Shown here: positions 27,460 through 36,562 of the stretch, one piece after another
Layout: each line of letters begins with the position of its first letter
Position numbering within the stretch: position 1 is the first letter of the stretch
Origin: Xanthomonas euroxanthea
GTDB lineage: Bacteria > Pseudomonadota > Gammaproteobacteria > Xanthomonadales > Xanthomonadaceae
Length of the DNA: 64,000 nt
NCBI RefSeq assembly: GCF_900476395.1
Contig: NZ_UIHB01000002.1
Coordinates: forward strand, 372,001 to 436,000
Direction: 5' to 3'
The notes under the pieces: model-generated
What the model saw: the letters and a program-made list of their open reading frames with translations, nothing else
Databases searched by the model: none
What the model was told of the DNA's origin: nothing
Made by a program: the position numbers and the translations under genes

Positions 27460-27891
27460 TCAATGCAGGGTAGCGAGGTAGGCGATCAGCGCGTCCAATT
27501 CCTTTTCGTCCTCCAGCCCTTCGTACTTCATCTTGGTGCCCGGCAGTGCCTTCTTGGAGTCCTGCTTCAGGAATGCCTTCAGGCTGTTTGCATCCCAGAC
27601 GCCTTTGTTCGGCATCAGGTCCGTCGAGCGGCCCTTGAGCACGGCCGAATAAGCTTTGAGGTCGGGCGAGTAGCCGCTGAAATCGGCCACGCTGCCGGGA
27701 GGGCGGTTGACGATGCCAAACAGGGACGGGCCCTTCTTGTTCTTGCCCTGGGTGGCGCTGTGGCATTCGGCACATTCGCTTGCGAACACGCTCTTGCCAT
27801 CGGCGGCCCGCGCCGGGGCGGTCAGGGTGGCGCCGGCCAGCAGCAGGCCGGCCAGCGAAACGCACAACAGGGTCTTGGGAAATGAAGGCAT
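27460..27891 (-). CDS. Class I c-type cytochrome
   Basis: 143 residues from ATG 27891. A signal peptide ends at ARA-A (about residue 30), followed by the haem site C40-A-E-C43-H44 and a likely distal ligand Met121 in PGTKMKYEGL. Size and motifs fit mitochondrial-type soluble cytochromes c that shuttle electrons in the periplasm. It is adjacent to a haem-motif barrel protein gene (33-base gap) and a cytochrome b561 gene, suggesting a shared redox chain. Its haem would be attached by the ccm system encoded about 4 kb away. Confidence 0.92.
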   Translation of the reverse strand: MPSFPKTLLCVSLAGLLLAGATLTAPARAADGKSVFASECAECHSATQGKNKKGPSLFGIVNRPPGSVADFSGYSPDLKAYSAVLKGRSTDLMPNKGVWDANSLKAFLKQDSKKALPGTKMKYEGLEDEKELDALIAYLATLH

Positions 27892-27924
27892 GGGAGTCCG
27901 TACGGTTGCGTGCAACAGGGGAAA

Positions 27925-29268
27925 TCAGAACGCCAGGTTCACCGACAGCGTGAAGCTGTCGAGGTCGCGCGGACTGGTGATCGGCGGTCCGCGGAACACG
28001 TTGGAGGTGCTGCCGTTGAACTTGTCGAAGCGGAACCAGCCAGCCGACACGCGCAGGTTGGCATTGGTGGTGTAGGTGCCTTCGCGCCCGAACGGGCTCC
28101 AGTACACCAGGATCAGATTGCTGGTGGTGTCGGGGATGCCGACCGGCGAATAACGCGCTGCATCGAACGAACCGGTGTTGATCATGTGCGCGGCCAGCAC
28201 GCCGTAGGTCTGCTTGAACGCGTAGTTCATGCTGATGGTCTGGTCGCGCACGCTGCCACGGTCGAGCGCGGGCATGGTTGGATCGGACGGAATCAGCGGG
28301 CTGCCGTATCTGCGGCGCTCGTAGATGTTGACGTAGGCCAGCGACAGCACGTGTTCGCGGGTGCCGAGGAATTGATAGGTCAGGTCGTAGCCGAAATCGG
28401 TGAGGTCATCGCTGGGCCCGTTGCGCGGACGCTGGCGACGCGTGTTGAGCGCGGTCAGGCCCACCGAGAAGAATTGCCGCTTCATGTCCTTCATGTACGC
28501 AAGACGCGCATAACTGGTGTCGCTGAGCTTGCCCGGGTCGCCGTTGATCGGCCAGCCGAGCCGATCCTGCGCCGAGGGCGACAACGCGCTGTAGCTGCCC
28601 ACTTCGCCGTACCAGTTCTTGTCGTACAGCCCGTACACGCTGGCACCGATGACGCGGTTGGACAGGGACGAGGAGCTGAGCATGGTGGACGCGCCGCCAT
28701 TGGAGGCCGGCGTCAGGGTGGACGCATTCGGCAACACATGCACTGGGTCGGAAATGCCCGGATTGTTGTTGACGCTGACGCCGAGCATGGTGTCCTTGCC
28801 GGCCATCTGGAACGGTTTGCTGACAAAGCGCAGGTCCACATCGTCCAGGCGCGTATCGAAGGTGGCATTGCCGCTGTTGTTGGAGCGGATCTTGGAGTAG
28901 CCGCCGATGTTGTCGTTGACCCGGCCGGCCAGATACAGGTCCGCCTGGGTCAGCCGCGCGGTGCTGTCGCCGCGGCTGGGATTGTTGCGCGCCCAGGTCA
29001 GCTGGCCGGACACCGGGATCTTGGTGCCTTCGCCATTGGTATCGGTGAAGCCGCCAAGCTTGAAGCGCATGCCGTAAGGCGTGAGCGACGGGCCGTAGGA
29101 ACCGATGTGGCAATCCGCGCAGGACGAGCCGGTCTGGCGCGCGAACGAGGGGATCGCCTGGGCGTGCGTGCTGGCCAGCAGCAGCAACGGGCCGGACACG
29201 CACAACAAGGACGTCAGGGAGGCGGGACGCGTGGCGGTGCGACGCGGAGCGGGCTGGGGAGCAGGCAT
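27925..29268 (-). CDS. Outer-membrane barrel protein with one N-terminal c-haem motif
   Basis: 447 residues from ATG 29268. A signal peptide of about 38 residues is followed at once by SFARQTGSSCADCH with Cys50, Cys53 and His54, a single CxxCH. The rest is beta-strand rich, with many aromatic-ended strands and a C-terminal phenylalanine (FTLSVNLAF), as in outer-membrane barrels. The family is annotated as cytochrome c or as MtrB-like in other genomes, but its function is not established to my knowledge. It lies between a cytochrome b561 and a cytochrome c gene, so electron transfer through or at the outer membrane is a reasonable guess. Confidence 0.8.
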   Translation of the reverse strand: MPAPQPAPRRTATRPASLTSLLCVSGPLLLLASTHAQAIPSFARQTGSSCADCHIGSYGPSLTPYGMRFKLGGFTDTNGEGTKIPVSGQLTWARNNPSRGDSTARLTQADLYLAGRVNDNIGGYSKIRSNNSGNATFDTRLDDVDLRFVSKPFQMAGKDTMLGVSVNNNPGISDPVHVLPNASTLTPASNGGASTMLSSSSLSNRVIGASVYGLYDKNWYGEVGSYSALSPSAQDRLGWPINGDPGKLSDTSYARLAYMKDMKRQFFSVGLTALNTRRQRPRNGPSDDLTDFGYDLTYQFLGTREHVLSLAYVNIYERRRYGSPLIPSDPTMPALDRGSVRDQTISMNYAFKQTYGVLAAHMINTGSFDAARYSPVGIPDTTSNLILVYWSPFGREGTYTTNANLRVSAGWFRFDKFNGSTSNVFRGPPITSPRDLDSFTLSVNLAF

Positions 29269-29351
29269 GGAAAGTCCTTGTTCGACAGTGCGGGATGCAG
29301 CGGTGCGGGAACGGGCGAGGAAACGGGTCACAGAGGGCGGCATGCGGCGGC

Positions 29352-29972
29352 TCATGCGCGCTTGCCCGGCAGCACGCGACGCAGCAGGCCGTCGCGCAAG
29401 ACCAGGTGATGCCAGAGCGCGGCGCCGATATGCAGCAGCACCAGCGCCAGCAGCGCCCAGGCGGCATTCAAGTGCCACATGCCCAGGGTGTCGCCGAGGT
29501 CGCCATCGGGTGCGACCAACGCGGGCAGCGGGATGCCGAAGAAATACACCGTCTTGCCGAAGGCACCGCTCAGTGCCCAGCCCAGCAACGGCAACGCGAG
29601 CATCAGCCCGTACATCGCCACATGCGTGGTACCAGCGGCCAGGCGCATCGGCAGCGAGGCGGGCGGGCCGGGTGGCAGCGTGCGCAGGCGCAACCGCAAA
29701 CCGACCCGCAAGGCGAACAACACCAGTACCAACAGGCCGAAGTGGCGGTGACCTTCCAGCAGCCACTGGCGCAGTGCGCGGCCATCCAGTTCGGCGCGCA
29801 GCAGGATCAGCGTGGCCGCCATGGCCAGGCACAGCACGGTAAGCCAGTGCAGGACACGCATCGAGGTTGGCAGCGGCAGCACGCGCGCTGCTGCGGGCGC
29901 CTGTTCCGGCAGCGGCATGGGGCCTGCGCCGCTGGCGGACGCACTAGCGGGCGGCTGGGGGGATGGACTCAT
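29352..29972 (-). CDS. Cytochrome b561-type membrane protein
   Basis: 206 residues from ATG 29972. Four membrane helices lie after a Pro/Ala-rich N-terminal 35 residues. Histidines typical of di-haem b561 proteins are present: RVLHWLTVLCL (helix 1), EGHRHFGLLVL (helix 2), THVAMYGLML (helix 3) and LLHIGAALWHHLV (helix 4). Such proteins pass electrons from quinol to periplasmic acceptors. It is first in the unit with the haem-barrel protein and cytochrome c genes, 83 bases upstream. Confidence 0.88.
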   Translation of the reverse strand: MSPSPQPPASASASGAGPMPLPEQAPAAARVLPLPTSMRVLHWLTVLCLAMAATLILLRAELDGRALRQWLLEGHRHFGLLVLVLFALRVGLRLRLRTLPPGPPASLPMRLAAGTTHVAMYGLMLALPLLGWALSGAFGKTVYFFGIPLPALVAPDGDLGDTLGMWHLNAAWALLALVLLHIGAALWHHLVLRDGLLRRVLPGKRA

Positions 29973-30125
29973 CTGATCTGTCTTCCGGTGGTGGTCGTTG
30001 GTTCCGGCAGTGCGCTGCCAGGCCTGGCTCCCCACGCCGGCCGAACGGCGGCCAGGTGAACGTGCACTGATATGTGCGGTGATGTCGGAGAAAGGTTGCG
30101 TTGCAGTCGGCATTTCGCTCGCATG

Positions 30126-30173
30126 CGCCGCACATCGATGTGCGGCGGCGTGCGCAACTGCGCTTGTGCGCAC
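30126..30173. promoter_or_regulatory. Inverted repeats ahead of the glycan cluster
   Basis: A perfect 22-base palindrome centred between 30136 and 30137 (half CGCCGCACATC) is followed at once by a second inverted repeat, GTGCGCA (30150-30156) and TGCGCAC (30167-30173). The block lies in the 300-base gap between the divergent cytochrome b561 gene and the first glycan gene (start 30273). It may be a regulator-binding site or form hairpins; no run of T follows. Confidence 0.45.
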
Positions 30174-30272
30174 CTGGCTTCGCAGCGCCGTGACCGCGCG
30201 CAACCTTTCGCGCATCCCGGCGCACTCAGGCATGTCGCACTACGTGCAGTCAGCGGTTACGCCCTTCCGATC

Positions 30273-30710
30273 ATGGCCATCGAACGCATCCAGTTGCATA
30301 CCCACGGCGACGATCGCGGACTGCTCATTTCGTTGGAGCAGCAGCGCAATGTCCCGTTCGAGATACGTCGCGTGTATTACCTGTTCGGCACCCGCAACGG
30401 CGTCCATCGCGGACAGCATGCACACCGTCAGCTCAACCAGCTTGCGGTGGCCTTGCATGGCTCGGTGACGATCCTGCTGGACCAGGGCGATGGCCACGGC
30501 CAGCAGGAAGTGGTGCTGGACGATCCATCGCAGGGCCTGCTGCTCGGCCGCATGGTGTGGCGCGACCTGCATCGCTTCAGCCCCGACTGCGTGCTGATGG
30601 TGCTGGCCGACCAGTTCTACGATCCCGCCGACTACATTCTGGATTACGACCAGTTCCTCAGCGAGGCGCGCGCTGGCAGCGGCCTGGAAGCACGCAGGTT
30701 GGAAGCATGA
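30273..30710 (+). CDS. dTDP-4-keto-6-deoxyhexose 3,4-ketoisomerase (FdtA/WxcM-C type)
   Basis: 145 residues, one cupin domain. The FdtA signature RGQHAHRQLNQLAVALHGSV is present with paired histidines His49 and His51, and the DPSQGLLLGRMVWRDLHRFS region matches the sugar-nucleotide-facing strands. The enzyme moves the keto group from C4 to C3 so an amino group can be added at C3. An acetyltransferase and a DegT aminotransferase follow in the same unit, the usual trio for 3-acetamido-3,6-dideoxy sugars (Fuc3NAc or Qui3NAc). Start ATG 30273 is chosen because family sequence begins there. The stop overlaps the next start as ATGA. Confidence 0.88.
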   Translation: MAIERIQLHTHGDDRGLLISLEQQRNVPFEIRRVYYLFGTRNGVHRGQHAHRQLNQLAVALHGSVTILLDQGDGHGQQEVVLDDPSQGLLLGRMVWRDLHRFSPDCVLMVLADQFYDPADYILDYDQFLSEARAGSGLEARRLEA

Positions 30711-31378
30711 GCGTGCACAAGCCACTGGTGATCATTGGCGCAGGCGAGTTTGCGCAGATCGCCTGCGAGTATTTTCAGCACGACAGCGACTACACCGTGG
30801 TGGCCTTCAGCGTGGAGCGCGACTTCCTGCTGCGGCCCACGCTGGCCGAGCTGCCGGTGGTGGCCTTTGAGGAGCTCGAACAGCGTTATCCGCCCGCGCA
30901 GTACGAGGTCTTCGTGGCCATCCCGGCCACGCGGCTCAACCGCCTGCGGACGCGCTTTTTTCAGGACATGCTGCGGCGCGGCTATCGCTGCGCCAGCTAC
31001 GTCAGTTCGCGTGCGTTCGTCTGGCGCAATGCGCAGATCGGCGCCAACTGTTTCCTCTTCGAGGGCAATGTCATCCAGCCGTTCACCCGGATCGGCGACA
31101 ACTGCATCCTGTGGAGCGGCAACCACATCGGTCACCGCACCGTGGTGCAGGACAATGTCTTCATCGCCTCGCACGCGGTGATTTCCGGCTATTGCGAGAT
31201 CGGGCGCGGCAGCTTCATCGGTGTCAACGCCACGCTCAGCGACAAGGTGCGCATTGCCGCGGACAACATCATCGGTGCCGGCGCGCTGGTCACCCGGCAT
31301 ACCGAAACCGAGCGCGTCTACGTGGGCTCGCCGGCGCGCGCGGTGGCGGGCAGGTCCAGCTTCGACGTGGCGCTGTGA
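30707..31378 (+). CDS. Left-handed beta-helix sugar O/N-acyltransferase (NeuD/FdtC-like)
   Basis: 223 residues. An N-terminal Rossmann-like PglD_N domain (KPLVIIGAGEFAQIACEYF) precedes repeating hexapeptides from about residue 105, including SGNHIGHRTVVQDN with the likely catalytic histidine and IGAGALVTRHTETERVYVGSPAR at the end. Members acetylate amino groups of nucleotide sugars or hydroxyls of glycans. Its place between a 3,4-ketoisomerase and an aminotransferase gene favours N-acetylation of a 3-amino-3,6-dideoxyhexose. Confidence 0.85.
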   Translation: MSVHKPLVIIGAGEFAQIACEYFQHDSDYTVVAFSVERDFLLRPTLAELPVVAFEELEQRYPPAQYEVFVAIPATRLNRLRTRFFQDMLRRGYRCASYVSSRAFVWRNAQIGANCFLFEGNVIQPFTRIGDNCILWSGNHIGHRTVVQDNVFIASHAVISGYCEIGRGSFIGVNATLSDKVRIAADNIIGAGALVTRHTETERVYVGSPARAVAGRSSFDVAL

Positions 31379-31380
31379 GC

Positions 31381-32334
31381 ATGTTTGCCTGGACCAAGCG
31401 CGGCCTGGTCTTCGACGTTGCGCGCGACGGCGTGGGCGGCTGGATGCAGCACGCCGCGCTGACGCCGACGCCGCACCGGCTGTCTGCGCAGGTGCTGCGG
31501 GTCTATGCAGGCTTTCGCGATGCGCAGGGGGTGAGCCGGATCGGCTATGTGGACGTGCGCGCCGATGCGCCGACGCAGATCGTCGGCGTGAGCCGGCAGC
31601 CGGTTCTGGATATCGGCCGCGATGGCTGTTTCGACGACAACGGCATGATTCTGGGCGATGTCGTGGCCGGGCCGGATGGGCTGTACATGTTCTACGTCGG
31701 CTTTCAGCGTGTGGCCAAGGCCAAGTTCCTGGCCTTCACCGGGCTTGCGGTGTCCCGCGATGGCGGCGAGCGCTTTGAGCGCCGGCAGGACACCCCGTTG
31801 CTGGATCGCGCTCCCGGCCGCAGCACGATTGCCGCGGTGCATTCGGCACGTTTCGAGGATGGGCGGTGGCGGCTGTGGTACGCGGTGGGCGACGATTGGG
31901 AAACCATCGGCGGCCAGCCGTATCCGCGCTACCACATCCGCTATGCGGAGACCGAGGATCTGCGCCATCTCCCTGCCGAGGATGTGGTGTGCCTGCGCCC
32001 GCAGGGCGACGAATACCGCATCGGCCGTCCACGCGTGTATCGCCTGGGCGGGCGCTATCTGATGTATTTCACCCGCGGCGACACCCACGGTGGCTACTTC
32101 CCGGGTGTCGCGTTCAGTGGCGACGGCGTGCAGTGGCAGCGCGATGACAGTCAACTGGGGCTGCAGCTGTCCGAGCACGGCTGGGATGCGCACACGCTCT
32201 GTTATCCGGCCTTGATCCAGCAGCATGATCGGGTGTTGATGTTCTACAACGGCAATGCAATGGGGCAGGCCGGCTTCGGCCTGGCTGATGCCGTGTTGCC
32301 GTCGGAGCTGCAGGGGCGCCATGTTTTCGGTTAG
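31381..32334 (+). CDS. Beta-propeller glycosidase-like protein (GH43/GH32-like fold), cytoplasmic
   Basis: 317 residues from ATG 31381; GTG 31375 is an alternative that overlaps the previous stop. Blade-like repeats include ILGDVVAGPDGLYMFYVGFQ, SRDGGERFERRQDTPLLDR, DGRWRLWYAVG and RVYRLGGRYLMYFTRG, recalling five-bladed glycosidases or phosphorylases of the GH43/32/130 fold group. There is no signal peptide, so it would act inside the cell, which is unusual for a hydrolase of this fold. It could instead trim, phosphorolyse or bind the glycan intermediate. The stop overlaps the next gene by 14 bases. Confidence 0.6.
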   Translation: MFAWTKRGLVFDVARDGVGGWMQHAALTPTPHRLSAQVLRVYAGFRDAQGVSRIGYVDVRADAPTQIVGVSRQPVLDIGRDGCFDDNGMILGDVVAGPDGLYMFYVGFQRVAKAKFLAFTGLAVSRDGGERFERRQDTPLLDRAPGRSTIAAVHSARFEDGRWRLWYAVGDDWETIGGQPYPRYHIRYAETEDLRHLPAEDVVCLRPQGDEYRIGRPRVYRLGGRYLMYFTRGDTHGGYFPGVAFSGDGVQWQRDDSQLGLQLSEHGWDAHTLCYPALIQQHDRVLMFYNGNAMGQAGFGLADAVLPSELQGRHVFG

Positions 32335-33253
32335 GCCGTACCAGGCCAGTGATGCGCCTGCCTGGGATGCACTGGTGGCGTCCTCGCGCAATGGCAATGT
32401 CCTGCATCGACGCGGCTACATGGACTATCACGCCGACCGCTTCGTGGATGCGTCATTGCTGATCGAGCGCGGTGGCGAAGTGGTGGCGGTGTTGCCGGCG
32501 AACCTGGAAGGCGACTGCGTCAGTAGCCACGCCGGCCTGAGCTATGCGGGCCTGCTGTCGTCGCGGGCCTTGCGCGCGGGCGCCACCTTGCAGGTCTTCG
32601 AACAGATCGCCGCGCACTATCGCGCGCACGGAGTGCGCGAACTCGTGTACAAGCCGGTGCCGCATATCTTTCACGCGTATCCGGCCGAAGAGGACCTGTA
32701 TGCCCTGCATCGCGTGGGCGCCCAGCTGTACCGGCGCGACCTGTCGTCGGCAATTGCATTGCGCGAGCCGTTTGCGTTCAGTGCCGAACGCCGACGGTCG
32801 CTGGTCAAGGCGGGCAAGGCCGGTGTGCAGATCCGGGTCGGCACCCGGCTCGATGAATTTCATGCCCTGCTGACCCAGGTATTGCAGCGCCATCAGGTGG
32901 CACCGACCCATCGGCTGGACGAGCTGCAATTGCTGCAACACCGGTTTCCGCAGCAGATCGTGCTGCACGAGGCGCGTGCCGACGGGGAGCTGTTGGCGGC
33001 AGCGCTGGTGCTGGATTTCGGTCGCAGCGTGCATACCCAGTATCTGGCGGTCTCCGCGCGCGGTCGCCAGCTGGATGCGCTGAGCCTGCTGCTGGCCGAA
33101 CTGATCACCCAGGTGTATGCGCAGCGCCATTACTTCAGCTTCGGTAGTTCGACCGAACAGGCTGGCCGGGTGCTCAACGACGGTCTGGTCGAACAAAAGG
33201 AGCGCTTCGGCGCGCGTGCCGTGGTACAGGACTTCTATCGGTGGATGCTGTAA
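32321..33253 (+). CDS. FemAB/GNAT-like acyltransferase
   Basis: 310 residues. An N-terminal half ([39 protein letters not shown]) and a C-terminal GNAT-like half ([22 protein letters not shown], then [26 protein letters not shown]) match the FemAB-related proteins found in polysaccharide clusters. FemAB enzymes transfer amino acids from aminoacyl-tRNA; the polysaccharide-linked group probably acylates a sugar amine, though this is inferred. Start ATG 32321 lies inside the previous gene, and the TAA stop overlaps the next ATG as TAATG. Confidence 0.75.
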   Translation: MFSVRPYQASDAPAWDALVASSRNGNVLHRRGYMDYHADRFVDASLLIERGGEVVAVLPANLEGDCVSSHAGLSYAGLLSSRALRAGATLQVFEQIAAHYRAHGVRELVYKPVPHIFHAYPAEEDLYALHRVGAQLYRRDLSSAIALREPFAFSAERRRSLVKAGKAGVQIRVGTRLDEFHALLTQVLQRHQVAPTHRLDELQLLQHRFPQQIVLHEARADGELLAAALVLDFGRSVHTQYLAVSARGRQLDALSLLLAELITQVYAQRHYFSFGSSTEQAGRVLNDGLVEQKERFGARAVVQDFYRWML

Positions 33254-34365
33254 TGGATGTGCCGTTCCTGGATTTGCGCGCGGTCAATGCGCGCTATGCC
33301 GATGCGCTGAAGCTTGCTGCGGCGCGGGTGATCGATGCCGGCTGGTATGTGCTTGGGCAGGAGCTGGCGGCATTCGAGGAAGAATTCGCCAGTTACTGCG
33401 GCGCGGCGCAGGCGGTGGGTGTGGGCAACGGGCTGGATGCGTTGTCGCTGATCCTGCGCGGCTATCGCGAGCTGGGCGTGTTGCGCGAGGGCGATGAAAT
33501 CATCGTGCCCGCCAACACCTTCATCGCCACCTTCCTTGCAATCAGCCAGAACCACCTGGTGCTGGTGCCGGTGGAGCCGGACCCTGCGACCTTCAACATC
33601 GATCCGGCCAGCGTGGAGAAGGCGATCGGCCCGCGGACGCGCGCCATCATGGCGGTGCATCTGTACGGGCAGTTGGTGGATGTGGCGGCGCTACAGACGC
33701 TGGCGCATCGCTACGGGCTGCTGCTGATCGAGGATGCCGCGCAGGCGCATGGCGCCAGCGCGCAGGGGTGCCGTGCCGGTGCCTTCGGCGATGCGGCGGC
33801 CTTCAGTTTCTTCCCGACCAAGAACCTCGGAGCGCTCGGCGACGGTGGCGCGGTGGTGACCTCGGATGCGCGCCTGGCCGAGCGTATTCGCGCGCTGCGC
33901 AATTACGGTTCGCAGGTGAAATATCACCACCTCTGTCAGGGCGTGAATTCACGCCTGGACGAGATGCAGGCGGCGTTCCTGCGGGTCAAGCTGGGCTATC
34001 TGGATGATGAAATCGCCCGGCGCCGCGCGGTGGCGCAGCGCTACCTGCACGGCATCGACAACCCCTTGATCACGCTGCCCACGGTGGTGGCCGAAGCGCA
34101 GCACGTCTGGCATCTGTTCGTGGTGCGCAGCACCCAGCGCGATGCCTTGCAGGCGCATCTGCTGCGCGCGGGCATCCAGACCCAGATCCATTACCCGGTG
34201 CCGCCGCACCGGCAGCCGGCCTACACCACCTTGGGCGATGCCTGCCTGCCGGTGAGCGAGCGGCTGCACCGCGAGGTGCTGAGCCTGCCGATGGGGCCTG
34301 CGCTGGACGATGCCTCGGTTGCGCGTGTGATTGCCGCATGCCAGTCGTTTGGCACCGCTGCATGA
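33253..34365 (+). CDS. DegT/DnrJ/EryC1 sugar aminotransferase
   Basis: 370 residues. This is a PLP enzyme of the ArnB/FdtB group: the N terminus [12 protein letters not shown] is typical, the cofactor-binding stretch is [13 protein letters not shown], and the Schiff-base lysine is Lys190 in [18 protein letters not shown]. It uses glutamate to aminate a keto sugar nucleotide. With the upstream 3,4-ketoisomerase the likely product is a dTDP-3-amino-3,6-dideoxyhexose. Both ends overlap neighbouring genes, indicating translational coupling. Confidence 0.93.
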   Translation: MDVPFLDLRAVNARYADALKLAAARVIDAGWYVLGQELAAFEEEFASYCGAAQAVGVGNGLDALSLILRGYRELGVLREGDEIIVPANTFIATFLAISQNHLVLVPVEPDPATFNIDPASVEKAIGPRTRAIMAVHLYGQLVDVAALQTLAHRYGLLLIEDAAQAHGASAQGCRAGAFGDAAAFSFFPTKNLGALGDGGAVVTSDARLAERIRALRNYGSQVKYHHLCQGVNSRLDEMQAAFLRVKLGYLDDEIARRRAVAQRYLHGIDNPLITLPTVVAEAQHVWHLFVVRSTQRDALQAHLLRAGIQTQIHYPVPPHRQPAYTTLGDACLPVSERLHREVLSLPMGPALDDASVARVIAACQSFGTAA

Positions 34366-35615
34366 ATCTCGTGCGCAGCAGCGCCTACACCGGCGTTGCG
34401 ACGCTGGCCAAGCTGCTGGCCGCGCTGGTGGTGGTGAAGCTGGTGGCGGTGCACGCCGGCCCGCAAGGGGTCGGCCGCCTGGGCCAGTTCCTCAATCTGA
34501 TGTCGGTGCTGGCGGTGCTGGCAGGTGGCGGCATCAGCGCGGGCATCGTCAAGTACGTGGCCGAATATCGCGACGATGCCGCTGCGCTGACACGTCTGCT
34601 CAGCGCGGCGCTGTGGTACGCCTTCTGCGCAGCTTGCGTGATGGCGGTGCTGGCGTTGCTGTTCAGTGGCGCCATCGCCGAACGCCTGCTCGGCGATGCG
34701 GCGTACCGGCCGCTGATCTGCGTGGTGGCCGTGGCGCAGCTGGGCATCGCACTGGTCAACTACATCCTGGCGGTGATCAACGGCTTCATGGACGTGCGCC
34801 GCCTGGCGTTGGTGCAGGTCAGCGGCGCAGTGCTGAGCGTGGCACTGGTGGCATGGCTGTCCAGCCGGGCACAGTTGCAGGGCGCATTGCTGGCGCTGGT
34901 GCTGGGCCAGGTGCTGTGGTTGCTGGCCGGCGTGCCGGCGCTGTGGCGCAGCCGTTATTTTCGGCGCGACATGTTGCGCATGCGCTTCGATGCGCAGATG
35001 ACGCGCAGGCTGGCGGCCTTCTCGGTGATGACGCTGACCGCCACGCTGGTGCCGCAACTGGTGGCCATCCTGGTGCGCGACCATCTGGCGCTGCAGTTCG
35101 GCTGGCAGCAGGTGGGTTACTGGCAGGCGGTGAGCCGGGTGTCGGATGCGTATCTGCTGTTCTTCACCACCGCCATCAACGTGTATTACCTGCCCAAGCT
35201 GGCATCGCTGCAGCAGCGCGCAGCGCTCGGGCGCGAGCTGCGGACCGCGTATCGCCATGTGATGCCGGCGGTGATCGTCACGGCGCTGGGCGTGTATGTG
35301 TGTCGCGATTGGGTGACCTGGCTGTTGTTCGACGCCCGGTTTGCCCAGGCCACGCCGCTGTATGCCCCGCAGTTGCTGGGCGATGTGATCAAGATCGCAG
35401 CCTTCGTGCTGTCGTACGTGATGCTGGCCAAGGCGATGACACGGCTGTTCGTGATCTCCGAATGCGTGTTTGCCGCCAGCTACCTGGCGCTGGTGCACCT
35501 GTTCACCGCCCAATGGGGGCTGATCGGTGCGATGTATGCCTTCGTCGCCAACTATGTGCTGTATCTGCTGTTCAACATCGTGGTGGTGCGTCGTTATCTG
35601 GTGCAGCCGGCATGA
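34362..35615 (+). CDS. Wzx-type polysaccharide flippase
   Basis: 417 residues with about 12 hydrophobic segments, of the MATE/MOP (WzxE-like) type. The start [22 protein letters not shown] and the [18 protein letters not shown] segment resemble enterobacterial common antigen and O-antigen translocases. It should move an undecaprenyl-linked repeat unit across the inner membrane. Coupled by ATGA overlaps to the aminotransferase and to the following glycosyltransferase. Confidence 0.88.
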   Translation: MNLVRSSAYTGVATLAKLLAALVVVKLVAVHAGPQGVGRLGQFLNLMSVLAVLAGGGISAGIVKYVAEYRDDAAALTRLLSAALWYAFCAACVMAVLALLFSGAIAERLLGDAAYRPLICVVAVAQLGIALVNYILAVINGFMDVRRLALVQVSGAVLSVALVAWLSSRAQLQGALLALVLGQVLWLLAGVPALWRSRYFRRDMLRMRFDAQMTRRLAAFSVMTLTATLVPQLVAILVRDHLALQFGWQQVGYWQAVSRVSDAYLLFFTTAINVYYLPKLASLQQRAALGRELRTAYRHVMPAVIVTALGVYVCRDWVTWLLFDARFAQATPLYAPQLLGDVIKIAAFVLSYVMLAKAMTRLFVISECVFAASYLALVHLFTAQWGLIGAMYAFVANYVLYLLFNIVVVRRYLVQPA

Positions 35616-36562
35616 GCGATTCCACCCATCCCATCCGGCGTGCGCGCTGGCCGTTGGTGTCGGTGCTGATTCCGGCCTTCAACCACGAACGCTTCGTGCA
35701 ACGCTGCCTGGACAGCGTGCTGGAAGACCCGTACCCGTGCAAGGAACTGGTCATCATCGACGATGGCTCCAGCGACGCGACCGGCGAGAAGATCGTGCAG
35801 TGGATCGCTTCCCACGGCCACCGGCTGCCGGTGCAGTTCGTCCAGCGCGCCAATCGTGGTGTGGCGGCCACGCTCAACGAGTTGGCGCTACGTGCGCGCG
35901 GCGAATATCTGCGGCTGGGCGCAAGCGACGATTATCTGCTGGCCGGCGGGCTGGACGCGCAGGTGCGCTACCTGCGTGCGCATCCGCAGAAGCTGGCCGT
36001 GATTGGCGATGCCTGCGTGGTCGATCAGCATGGGCAACTGCTGCACGCCAGCGCCATGCGCGACCTGCATCGTGTGGATGTCGATCTGTACCGCTCCGCG
36101 TCCGGCATCCGCCGCGCGGTGATCCAGCAGTGGGCGGTCGGCGGCGCAGTGGCGTTGCTGCGCCGCAGTGCCTTCGATGCGCGCGCCGGCTGGGACGAAT
36201 CGTTGCGGATCGAAGACTGGGACTTTTTCCTGCGCCTGGCCGCACGTGATGCGCTGGGTTTTATCGACGTGCCAGTGTGTGCCTACCGCCTGCACGGCAG
36301 CAATCTCAGCAAGACCGCGGACGTGCACACGCGGATTGCCAACTTGAGCGAATCGCGTCAGGTGGCAGTGCGCTGTGCGGAGTTGTTCGACGCGCCCGAG
36401 CGCAGCTTGCTGCGCGCACAGGCGCACTACATCGCGGCCAAGGTGGCCTTCCTGCAGCGTCGGCCGCACAGGGTGATCGGGCACCTGCTCGCCTATGCCT
36501 GGTCGTCGCTGCCAGCCAGGTCGCGGCCCGGGCAGGCGCGCGGCGCAGCGAAGCCGGCATGA
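35612..36562 (+). CDS. Family 2 glycosyltransferase
   Basis: 316 residues. GT-A fold: LVSVLIPAFNHERFVQRCLDS, the nucleotide-binding IIDDGSSDATGE, a later GASDDYL in place of the metal-binding DxD, and the acceptor-side ED motif in RIEDWDFFLRLA. It would add a sugar to the lipid-linked intermediate on the cytoplasmic side. ATGA overlaps on both sides. Confidence 0.92.
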   Translation: MSDSTHPIRRARWPLVSVLIPAFNHERFVQRCLDSVLEDPYPCKELVIIDDGSSDATGEKIVQWIASHGHRLPVQFVQRANRGVAATLNELALRARGEYLRLGASDDYLLAGGLDAQVRYLRAHPQKLAVIGDACVVDQHGQLLHASAMRDLHRVDVDLYRSASGIRRAVIQQWAVGGAVALLRRSAFDARAGWDESLRIEDWDFFLRLAARDALGFIDVPVCAYRLHGSNLSKTADVHTRIANLSESRQVAVRCAELFDAPERSLLRAQAHYIAAKVAFLQRRPHRVIGHLLAYAWSSLPARSRPGQARGAAKPA

